Of a DNA stretch of 15,906 nucleotides, positions 7,451 to 13,553 are shown one piece after another. The first letter of the stretch is position 1. Each line of letters begins with the position of its first letter. The notes beneath the pieces were generated by a model. It made no database searches, was not told the origin of the DNA, and was given only the letters and a program-made list of their open reading frames with translations. The DNA comes from an uncultured Bacteriovorax sp. (lineage in GTDB: Bacteria > Bdellovibrionota > Bacteriovoracia > Bacteriovoracales > Bacteriovoracaceae), in contig CALUDF010000024.1 in NCBI GenBank assembly GCA_943914745.1, forward strand, positions 1-15,906. The letters are read 5' to 3'. Made by a program: the position numbers and the translations under genes.

Positions 7451-8344
7451 ATGAAAAATCTTAACGATTATCCTTTGTGGACGGCCATCGTCACCCCCAT
7501 GAACGCTGACTCAACGGTGGATTACACCTCGTTTGAAAAAATCTTAAAAGAGCAAGAAAGCGCCAATGTGGCCGTGGTTATTTTAGGATCAACAGGCGAA
7601 GCGCTTAACTTAAATAAAGACGAATGCAAAAAGATCTTAGAGTTTGGTCTCTCACTTAATCTAAAAGTGCCAGTCATGACAGGTATTGGTGGATTCAATC
7701 AAAAAGAAACACTTGAGTACGTGAGCTACTTAAATACGTTAAACGCTCTTGATGCCTATTTAGTAGTGACTCCCCTTTATGCTAAACCAGGTGAGCACGG
7801 TCAGACCCAGTGGTTTAAGGCCATCATGGATTTGGCCAATAAGCCCTGCATGCTCTACAACGTTCCTGGAAGAACAGGGGTGAAGATGAATTTTAGCGCC
7901 ATTAAAAACCTCGCAGGTCATAAAAATTTCTGGGCCATCAAAGAGGCCAGTGGCTCCGTCGAAGATTTTAAAAAGTACACTGAAGCCGCACCAAACGCCC
8001 GCGTTTATAGTGGCGATGATGGAATGGTTCCTGATTTTTATCCACATGGATGCAAAGGCCTTGTCTCGGTTGCCAGCAACGCCTGGCCGGTTGAGACGCG
8101 CGCTTATGTGACAAAAACGCTAAGTGGAAAACTCTCAAACTCTGAAGCTGACCTATGGAAAAAAGCTTGCGACACTCTTTTTATTGCCGCTAATCCTGTT
8201 CCGGTAAAAAACCTAATGCATGCTCAAGGAAAAATTAAAACCAACGTTTTAAGGGCCCCGCTTCACCATGCTGACTTCTCTGACAACTCTCCAGTATTGA
8301 ATGCCAATAAAGACATTCAATCTTGGTTTAAAAATTCACACTAA
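7451..8344 (+). CDS. dapA: 4-hydroxy-tetrahydrodipicolinate synthase
   Basis: A 297-residue class I aldolase-family enzyme that condenses pyruvate with aspartate semialdehyde, the first committed step to DAP and lysine. The Schiff-base Lys164 is in WAIKEASGS. Tyr136 and Arg141 are in LYNVPGRTG, and Tyr110 is in VTPLYAKPG. Positions run +3 relative to E. coli DapA. The third member of the proton-relay triad, Thr44 in E. coli, is Ser47 here (LGSTGEALNL instead of GTTGES). GSTGE also occurs in N-acetylneuraminate lyase, but Arg141, the length and the operon argue for DapA. It starts one base after the dapB stop, with AAAGGA inside the end of dapB. It sits between dapB and dapD in the lysine operon. 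Confidence 0.96.
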   Translation: MKNLNDYPLWTAIVTPMNADSTVDYTSFEKILKEQESANVAVVILGSTGEALNLNKDECKKILEFGLSLNLKVPVMTGIGGFNQKETLEYVSYLNTLNALDAYLVVTPLYAKPGEHGQTQWFKAIMDLANKPCMLYNVPGRTGVKMNFSAIKNLAGHKNFWAIKEASGSVEDFKKYTEAAPNARVYSGDDGMVPDFYPHGCKGLVSVASNAWPVETRAYVTKTLSGKLSNSEADLWKKACDTLFIAANPVPVKNLMHAQGKIKTNVLRAPLHHADFSDNSPVLNANKDIQSWFKNSH

Positions 8345-8355
8345 CTTTATTTTTT

Positions 8356-8359
8356 GGAG
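8356..8359 (+). promoter_or_regulatory. Ribosome binding site deciding the dapD start
   Basis: GGAG lies 7 bases before ATG 8367. The frame stays open further upstream to 8301, but that stretch overlaps the dapA coding end and has no ribosome site. The start at 8367 is therefore preferred. Confidence 0.75.
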
Positions 8360-8366
8360 CACATAC

Positions 8367-9119
8367 ATGGTTACATCTACTCTTTGGGAAAAAACGTTAA
8401 ATGACTTAGAAAGCGGCAGAGTCCGCTCGGCTAATTTCGTCGATGGCAAATGGGTCGCCAACACTGAAGTCAAAACTCAGATCCTTGAAGCTTTCAAGGC
8501 CGGCGTTCTAAAAGAAGAAAATGGCTTCGTCGATAAACACAATCTAATGCCACAGTCTTTCAGACTAGAGCAAGGAATCCGCGTTGTTCCTGGTGGGACA
8601 TCAGTTCGCCGTGGGGCCCATATCGCTAGAGGTGTCATCATCATGCCACCAAGCTACATCAATGTCGGCGCTTTCGTTGATGAAGGAACGATGGTCGACT
8701 CACACGTCCTAGTGGGCTCATGCGCACAGATTGGAAAAAAAGTTCACTTATCCACAGCTGTGCAAATTGGAGGCGTTCTAGAGCCGATTGGCGCCAATCC
8801 AGTTATCATTGAAGACGAAGCTTTCATTGGTGCAGGGGCCGTGATTGTCGAGGGAATTATCGTTAAAAAAAGGGCCGTCATCGCTCCAGGAGTTATTCTC
8901 TCAAAAGGTATTCCCGTCTACGATATCGTCAACAACCGCATCCTGGAAAAAGGTGAACCTATTCCAGAAAACGCTATTGTTGTTCCTGGAAACCGACCGG
9001 TTAAGTCTGATAACGATTATGCCACAAAATTGGGGCTCACTCTTCAATGTGCGATTATTGTTAAGTACCGCGATGAAAAGAGCGAGGCTTCTCTCGTTTT
9101 AGAAGACTTCCTCAGGTAA
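8367..9119 (+). CDS. dapD: Tetrahydrodipicolinate N-succinyltransferase
   Basis: A 250-residue DapD, about 24 residues shorter than E. coli DapD, mostly in the N-terminal helical domain. It transfers succinyl from succinyl-CoA to tetrahydrodipicolinate, so this organism uses the succinylase route to DAP. The N-terminal part contains SANFVDGKWVAN. From roughly residue 70 the sequence is a left-handed beta-helix of hexapeptide repeats. Recognisable family segments include GTSVRRGAHIARGVIIMPPS, YINVGAFVDEGTMVDSH and GSCAQIGKKVHLS. IGGVLEPIGANPVIIEDEAF and FIGAGAVIVEGIIV continue the family match. It is the last gene of lysC-dapB-dapA-dapD, 22 bases after dapA. No intrinsic terminator is obvious downstream. 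The later succinylase steps (dapC, dapE, dapF) are not in the window. Confidence 0.97.
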   Translation: MVTSTLWEKTLNDLESGRVRSANFVDGKWVANTEVKTQILEAFKAGVLKEENGFVDKHNLMPQSFRLEQGIRVVPGGTSVRRGAHIARGVIIMPPSYINVGAFVDEGTMVDSHVLVGSCAQIGKKVHLSTAVQIGGVLEPIGANPVIIEDEAFIGAGAVIVEGIIVKKRAVIAPGVILSKGIPVYDIVNNRILEKGEPIPENAIVVPGNRPVKSDNDYATKLGLTLQCAIIVKYRDEKSEASLVLEDFLR

Positions 9120-9219
9120 TTAGACAGCATCACTCATCTGCGCTTTTAGCGTATTGTGACAATTGTTTTACAGATCATGGGTGTTTTCCTCGTTATTCTA
9201 TTACCAGAGAAAATAACTT

Positions 9220-9225
9220 GGGGGA
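9220..9225 (+). promoter_or_regulatory. Ribosome binding site deciding the desaturase start
   Basis: GGGGGA lies 5 bases before ATG 9231. The frame is open upstream, with ATG 9177 and TTG 9156, but neither has a ribosome site. An 8-bp palindrome ACAATTGT (9159-9166) falls in the upstream untranslated region. Confidence 0.65.
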
Positions 9226-9230
9226 CGCTC

Positions 9231-10166
9231 ATGAAGCCACAACACCTAGAAACAAATTTGGACATCACCTCTGAAGGGCATCAACCACTTCAGAAAAAAA
9301 AGCAAATTGACTGGGTCAATACAATCTTTTTAACAACGACTCCGGTTGTTGCCATCGTTTTAGGCGCGATTTATTTTGTCCAGAACGGATTGCAGTGGTC
9401 GCAAATCGCCTTGGCCGTTATCTTCTACTTTGCCACAGGCCTTTCTATCACTGGTGGATACCACAGGCTTTTTTCTCACCGTGCCTACAAAGCAAATAAT
9501 CTTGTAAAGTTTCTTTACCTTATTTTTGGTGCGGCCACTTTCCAAAACTCGGCGCTAAAATGGTCTGCCGATCACCGCATTCACCACACTCACGTAGACG
9601 ATGAAAAAGACCCGTACAACATCAATAAAGGTTTCTGGTGGGCACACATCGGATGGATCTTCTTCCAGGAAAAAGAAGTCGAGCCAAAATACCCAAAAGA
9701 CCTCTTAAACGACAAGTTGGTTATGTGGCAGCATAGAAACTACTTATGGCTTTGTGTGGTCATGGGCTTTATTCTTCCCACTGTCATTGGATACTTTTTA
9801 GGCTCTGCCCTTGGAGGCTTTGCCCTTGCAGGTGTAGGCCGCGTGGTCTTTGTCCACCACTGTACATTCTTCATCAACTCTCTTTGCCACATTGTCGGGA
9901 CTCGTCCTTACACTGACACAAACACGGCCAGAGACAGCGCCATCATGGCCGTCTTCTCATACGGAGAAGGCTACCATAACTACCACCACTACTTTCCGGT
10001 TGATTATAGAAACGGGATTAAGTGGTATCACTTCGATCCGACGAAGTGGATGATTAAATCTCTCTCACTGATTGGATGGACTAACGACTTAAAGAAAGTT
10101 CCTGAGAAATTAATCAGTCAGGCAAAAGTCGAAATGAAGATGAAAAAATATCAAAGTGCAGCTTAA
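9231..10166 (+). CDS. Membrane fatty acid (acyl-CoA delta-9 type) desaturase
   Basis: A 311-residue membrane di-iron desaturase that inserts a cis double bond into a saturated acyl chain using O2, setting membrane fluidity. All three histidine clusters are present: HRLFSH (residues 78-83), HRIHH (115-119) and HNYHH (248-252, in GEGYHNYHHYFP). NSLCH (216-220) gives the additional His typical of stearoyl-CoA-type enzymes. About four hydrophobic segments occur in two pairs around the first clusters, as expected: near 30-50, 60-75, 172-190 and 192-205. There is no cytochrome b5 domain, so an external electron donor is needed. The start at ATG 9231 is chosen from its GGGGGA site. It is 111 bases after dapD, so it probably has its own promoter, although I find no clear one. 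It ends just before a strong intrinsic terminator. Whether the substrate is acyl-CoA or phospholipid-bound cannot be decided here. Confidence 0.93.
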   Translation: MKPQHLETNLDITSEGHQPLQKKKQIDWVNTIFLTTTPVVAIVLGAIYFVQNGLQWSQIALAVIFYFATGLSITGGYHRLFSHRAYKANNLVKFLYLIFGAATFQNSALKWSADHRIHHTHVDDEKDPYNINKGFWWAHIGWIFFQEKEVEPKYPKDLLNDKLVMWQHRNYLWLCVVMGFILPTVIGYFLGSALGGFALAGVGRVVFVHHCTFFINSLCHIVGTRPYTDTNTARDSAIMAVFSYGEGYHNYHHYFPVDYRNGIKWYHFDPTKWMIKSLSLIGWTNDLKKVPEKLISQAKVEMKMKKYQSAA

Positions 10167-10186
10167 TAAAAAATATGCCTCACTCT

Positions 10187-10214
10187 AAGGCCAGCTTTCA
10201 CGCTGGCCTTTTTT
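10187..10214 (+). terminator. Intrinsic terminator after the desaturase gene
   Basis: A perfect 9-bp stem AAGGCCAGC / GCTGGCCTT (10187-10195 and 10202-10210) with loop TTTCAC, followed by a T run to 10214. It starts 20 bases after the desaturase stop. The T run overlaps the stop codon of the convergent kimA gene. In the kimA direction the hairpin is not followed directly by a T run, so it is mainly a rightward terminator. Confidence 0.92.
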
Positions 10215-12036
10215 ATATGTAATAACGAATCGCCGTCACAACTTTTCCCGGCTTAAAACGCAAGGCCGCTTTTAAAACCAGACTCATCTGATTGTGCAAG
10301 AACTGCTGATACCACTCTCTCGTGACAAATTCCGGCACCACCACCGAGATCATCTCTCGCCCGCTCTCAATGTGCGTTTTATCAATATAAGAAAGCAGAG
10401 GCCCTAAAACCGAGCGATAAGGCGACTCAATAATGTTTAAAGGAAGCCCATCAGACCACGTATTCCACATCTTCACCATTTTTGCCGTGGCCTCCCTGTC
10501 CACATCGACATAACAGACGCGGACATCTTTACTGATGGTCATCGCGTATTTTACTGCGCGGACAACTCCTGGGTGAATCCCGGAGATGGGGACAATGGCG
10601 ATATAAGTGTCGTGAACCGTTTTTAGATCCTGATGGTAATTCTCGCGAGCAAGAGTGTGCGAGACGCGGCTGTAGTGGGCCTTAACACGCTTAAAAAAGA
10701 ACACGAGAGCTGGAATGAGAATAATCACCATCCAGGCACCACTTAAAAATTTGGTGATGGCAATAACCAGTAAAACGATAAAAGTCGTCGTGGCCCCAAG
10801 GGCATTGATCACCAATCCTTTTTTCCAGCCCGGCCCCTTATTTTTCATGTGATGGACAATCATTCCACTTTGAGAAATGGTAAAAGAGAGAAAAACTCCC
10901 ACTGCATAAAGAGGGATGAGGGCGTGGGTTGAGCCTCTGAAGATGACCACCAGTAAGGCCGCCACGGTTGTCAGACCAATGATCCCGTTAGAAAACACAA
11001 GGCGATCCCCAATACTCGACATTTGTTTTGGCAAAAAGCGGTCTTTGGCAATTAAAGAAGTAAGTCTCGGGAAATCTGCATAGCTTGTGTTAGCGGCCAG
11101 GAGTAAAATAAGGGCAACGGCAATCTGAGTTCCATAGTACAAGTAGTTTTCTCCAAAAATTTGTTTGGATAAAATCGACATGACCGTCTCTTTTCCATGC
11201 GCCGGAACGATCCCATAAACGTGGGCCAAAAGCGTAATCCCCAGGAAAAAACCTCCCAAGATAACAGACATCCAGATCATGGTGATCTTGGCGTTGACCG
11301 GTGAAGGTTTTTTAAAAATGGGAACTCCATTGGAGATCGCCTCAATTCCTGTCAGGGCCGAACAGCCTGAAGAGAAGGCCCTTAAAAGTAAAAAAAGTGG
11401 GACTTCCGGATAACTTTCATGCAGCACGGGATGCACGATGGGGGCTTGTCCCGTGAGCACTTTATAGGTTCCCATAATGATCATCGTGAGGATGGAAAAA
11501 ATAAAAAAGTACGTGGGGTAAGCAAAAAAATTCGATGATTCTTTTAGCCCTCGCAAATTTAAAATCATAATCAAAATAATGATTGCGACTCCGATCATCA
11601 CCTTGTGTTGGGCAATAAAAGGAAAAGCGGAACCGATGTTTTCAAGGCCTGCGGAGACTGAAACCGACACCGTTAAAATGTAGTCAATTAAAAGGGCCGC
11701 TCCAGCAACAAGGCCCGCATTCTCCCCTAGATTTTCCCGGGCCACAGTGTAAGCACCACCACCATGAGGATAGGCCGCAATAGTCTGCTGGTATGACAAG
11801 GTGATGATTAAAAGTAAAAGAGCGACTCCTACTGCCATTGGCATCGACCACGCCATGGCGGCCACCGCAAAAAGCGAGAGAGGAATCAACACTTCTTCTG
11901 TGGCATACGCCACTGAGGAGAGAGCATCTGATGATAAAACTGCGAGTGCTTTCCATTTGGGGATTTTCTCTTCTTCGAGTTTATCCATGGTAAGCGGATT
12001 GCCGATAAAGACGTTTTTGATTTTCGAGATAAACAT
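10213..12036 (-). CDS. kimA: KimA-type potassium importer (APC superfamily)
   Basis: A 607-residue membrane transporter, the same length as Bacillus subtilis KimA (YdaO), a high-affinity K+/H+ symporter of the amino acid-polyamine-organocation superfamily. The N-terminus IGNPLTMDKLEEEKIPKWKA leads into LSSDALSSVAYATEEVL (residues 34-50). Its Asp and Tyr match the region that forms the K+ site in KimA. About twelve hydrophobic segments follow to roughly residue 470, including YPHGGGAYTVARENLG and ANTSYADFPRLTSLIAKDRFLP. The last ~130 residues form a soluble domain beginning TYIAIVPISGIHPG, like the universal-stress-type cytosolic domain of KimA. ATG 12036 is chosen over an upstream TTG at 12120 because a G-rich ribosome site precedes it and the next residues match the family N-terminus. 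The short leader leaves no room for a c-di-AMP riboswitch. An amino acid substrate cannot be fully excluded. Confidence 0.85.
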   Translation of the reverse strand: MFISKIKNVFIGNPLTMDKLEEEKIPKWKALAVLSSDALSSVAYATEEVLIPLSLFAVAAMAWSMPMAVGVALLLLIITLSYQQTIAAYPHGGGAYTVARENLGENAGLVAGAALLIDYILTVSVSVSAGLENIGSAFPFIAQHKVMIGVAIIILIMILNLRGLKESSNFFAYPTYFFIFSILTMIIMGTYKVLTGQAPIVHPVLHESYPEVPLFLLLRAFSSGCSALTGIEAISNGVPIFKKPSPVNAKITMIWMSVILGGFFLGITLLAHVYGIVPAHGKETVMSILSKQIFGENYLYYGTQIAVALILLLAANTSYADFPRLTSLIAKDRFLPKQMSSIGDRLVFSNGIIGLTTVAALLVVIFRGSTHALIPLYAVGVFLSFTISQSGMIVHHMKNKGPGWKKGLVINALGATTTFIVLLVIAITKFLSGAWMVIILIPALVFFFKRVKAHYSRVSHTLARENYHQDLKTVHDTYIAIVPISGIHPGVVRAVKYAMTISKDVRVCYVDVDREATAKMVKMWNTWSDGLPLNIIESPYRSVLGPLLSYIDKTHIESGREMISVVVPEFVTREWYQQFLHNQMSLVLKAALRFKPGKVVTAIRYYI

Positions 12037-12064
12037 AACTATCCACCCCTCATTCTTAAATAGA

Positions 12065-12093
12065 ATTAGGAACCTCCAAAAAACCCATGTCAA
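12065..12093 (-). promoter_or_regulatory. Candidate kimA promoter
   Basis: On the minus strand there is a perfect TTGACA -35 (12093-12088), a 17-base spacer, and CCTAAT (12070-12065; 4 of 6 matches). Transcription would begin near 12058, giving a leader of about 20 bases that contains the G-rich ribosome site. Confidence 0.5.
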
Positions 12094-12122
12094 GACGATG
12101 AGAGGCCTCGACTTACGCAAAA

Positions 12123-12152
12123 TTGGCCAAATTCTCGCTCTGCAGCTACAAT
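12123..12152 (+). promoter_or_regulatory. Candidate nrdBA promoter overlapping NrdR box 1
   Basis: TTGGCC (12123-12128), an 18-base spacer, then TACAAT (12147-12152; 5 of 6 matches). The -10 lies inside the first NrdR box and the second box lies just downstream of the expected start near 12159, an arrangement suited to NrdR repression. It would give nrdB a leader of about 400 bases. The fit is moderate, and a promoter closer to nrdB is not excluded. Confidence 0.4.
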
Positions 12153-12161
12153 ATATATGAA
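12146..12161. promoter_or_regulatory. NrdR box 1 (imperfect)
   Basis: The 16-mer has core ACAATATATATG (12148-12159), matching 10 of 12 positions of the NrdR core ACwATATaTwGT. Its centre is 32 bp from the centre of box 2, the spacing of roughly three helical turns typical of NrdR box pairs. Confidence 0.7.
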
Positions 12162-12177
12162 GATTCCAATGGTTTTA

Positions 12178-12193
12178 GCACTATATATAGTGG
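12178..12193. promoter_or_regulatory. NrdR box 2 (perfect palindrome)
   Basis: The 14-bp perfect palindrome CACTATATATAGTG (12179-12192) matches all 12 positions of the NrdR core ACwATATaTwGT. NrdR is the ATP/dATP-sensing repressor of ribonucleotide reductase operons. The nearest nrd gene is nrdB, 373 bases downstream. Confidence 0.82.
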
Positions 12194-12565
12194 TACCTAA
12201 CCCCATTTTTAACTTAATTTTATTTAAATTGACCGCAAATTTTTAGCAGTAAGTTTTAATTAGATGGTAAAAAATAGATTCATAGGACCATTTTTGCCTA
12301 CTACAAACACCTGATAATAAAATGATTTTGTGAATCTTCGAAGAGTGATAAAATAAAATAGTCAAATATTTCTGCGCCTCATCTGGCCAATAAAATATTT
12401 GTAAACTTACGCGATCTTGTTATCTTTTAAAGTATAGAGTGTTTTGATCAAATCATTTTTGTGCCAGAAAGGACCTGATACCAGTCCAGAAAGCTCGAGA
12501 AAAACTTGCCGCAAAAACTCTAAACACACACACAACGAGACTTTAGACATTCCAGGAGACACACA
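12194..12565 (+). other. AT-rich region between the NrdR boxes and nrdB: probable long nrdB leader
   Basis: No convincing gene. Visible items are a TTGACC -35-like hexamer (12229-12234) without a good -10, and the palindromes TCTTCGAAGA (12335-12344) and TTTGATCAAA (12443-12452). AAATATTT occurs twice (12364-12371 and 12393-12400). TATAGAGTGT (12433-12442) resembles half of an NrdR box. A 6-bp bulged hairpin, GGAC-C-TG with CAGTCC, spans 12471-12487. The nrdB ribosome site AGGAG is at 12554-12558. It may be an untranslated leader, or it may hide a closer promoter or a small RNA. Confidence 0.4.
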
Positions 12566-13552
12566 ATGGTAAAGGATGCCAAATCAGCAATCTTAGCACC
12601 AAACGACGACCGCTTCGTGCTATTTCCAATTAAATATCACCAGGTATGGGACATGTACAAAAAACACATGGCCGTATTCTGGACAGCAGAAGAATTAGAC
12701 CTTGTTCCAGATTTAATTGACTGGGAAACAAAACTTAACCAAGATGAAAAACACTTCATCTCTCACGTCCTTGCCTTCTTTGCGGCAAGCGATGGAATCG
12801 TCAACGAGAACCTGGCAATTCGTTTCATGAAAGACGTTCAGATCCCTGAAGCACGTTGCTTCTACGGCTTCCAGATCGCCATGGAAAACATCCACTCTGA
12901 AACTTACTCACTTTTAATTGACACTTACATCAAAGACGCCAAAGAAAAAGATAAACTCTTCCACGCTGTCGACAACATGGCCTGTGTGGCGAAAAAAGCG
13001 AAGTGGGCCCTTAACTGGATCTCTTCTAAAAAATCATTCGCTCACCGCCTCATTGCTTTTGCTGCCATTGAAGGGATTTTCTTCTCTGGGTCTTTCTGTG
13101 CGATCTACTGGCTAAAAAAACGCGGACTCATGGCAGGGCTCTGTACATCGAATGAATTCATCTCAAGAGATGAAGGTCTTCACTGCCAGTTCGCCGTTTT
13201 AATGCACTCTCTTCTAGATAAAGAAGAGCAAATCTCAAAAGAAGAAATCACGGCCATCATCACTGAAGCTGTAGAGATCGAAAAAGAATTCATCCTTGAG
13301 TCTCTTCCTGTCTCACTCATCGGAATGAACTCAGAGTCAATGTCTCAGTACATTGAATTCGTCGCTGACCACTGGTTGACTCAATTAGGAGCTCCAAAGG
13401 TCTTCAACACAAAAAACCCATTTGAGTGGATGGAACTTATTTCACTTGAAGGGAAAACTAACTTTTTTGAAAAACGCGTTTCAGAATACCAAAGACCTGG
13501 GATTCTGGGCGAGAAGCAATCACACACATTCACACTAGACGCGGAGTTTTAA
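12566..13552 (+). CDS. nrdB: Class Ia ribonucleotide reductase, beta subunit (eukaryote-like)
   Basis: A 328-residue radical-generating subunit (R2). It houses a di-iron centre and a tyrosyl radical that starts reduction of ribonucleotides by NrdA. The expected ligands are Asp76 (FAASDG), Glu107 and His110 (MENIHSETYSLLID), Glu169 (AIEGIFFSGSF), and Glu203 and His206 (SRDEGLHC). The radical tyrosine is Tyr114, so this is not a Tyr-less variant. Sequence such as VLAFFAASDGIVNENLAIRF is far closer to animal R2 than to E. coli NrdB. The C-terminal tail FTLDAEF is the peptide that docks into the alpha subunit. ATG 12566 has AGGAG seven bases upstream. It is the first gene of nrdB-nrdA, the reverse of the E. 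coli order, and is probably controlled by NrdR from the distant boxes. Confidence 0.97.
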   Translation: MVKDAKSAILAPNDDRFVLFPIKYHQVWDMYKKHMAVFWTAEELDLVPDLIDWETKLNQDEKHFISHVLAFFAASDGIVNENLAIRFMKDVQIPEARCFYGFQIAMENIHSETYSLLIDTYIKDAKEKDKLFHAVDNMACVAKKAKWALNWISSKKSFAHRLIAFAAIEGIFFSGSFCAIYWLKKRGLMAGLCTSNEFISRDEGLHCQFAVLMHSLLDKEEQISKEEITAIITEAVEIEKEFILESLPVSLIGMNSESMSQYIEFVADHWLTQLGAPKVFNTKNPFEWMELISLEGKTNFFEKRVSEYQRPGILGEKQSHTFTLDAEF

Positions 13553-13553
13553 G

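Noticed and set aside
7451..8344. Assignment of the dapA gene as N-acetylneuraminate lyase, on the GSTGE motif
   Set aside because: Arg141 in YNVPGRTG, the tyrosine pair and the lysC-dapB-dapD context all favour DapA.
9159..9166. Palindrome ACAATTGT upstream of the desaturase as a regulator site
   Set aside because: Eight bases only, flanks do not extend the symmetry, and it fits no FNR or CRP-type consensus.
12157..12246. A 29-codon open frame from ATG 12157, possible leader peptide of nrdBA
   Set aside because: No ribosome binding site, it would start at the expected transcription start, and it lies across the NrdR boxes. Most likely chance.
12319..12459. A 10-bp inverted repeat AAAATGATTT / AAATCATTTT spanning the nrdB leader
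   Set aside because: All but one base pair per arm is A/T, and a match of this size is expected by chance in an AT-rich stretch of this length. No covariation can be judged from one sequence.
12461..12480. Resemblance of GCCAG...GACCTG to the B12 box of a cobalamin riboswitch ahead of nrdB
   Set aside because: The spacing is two bases too long, the box ends do not match, and the other conserved cobalamin riboswitch elements are absent upstream.
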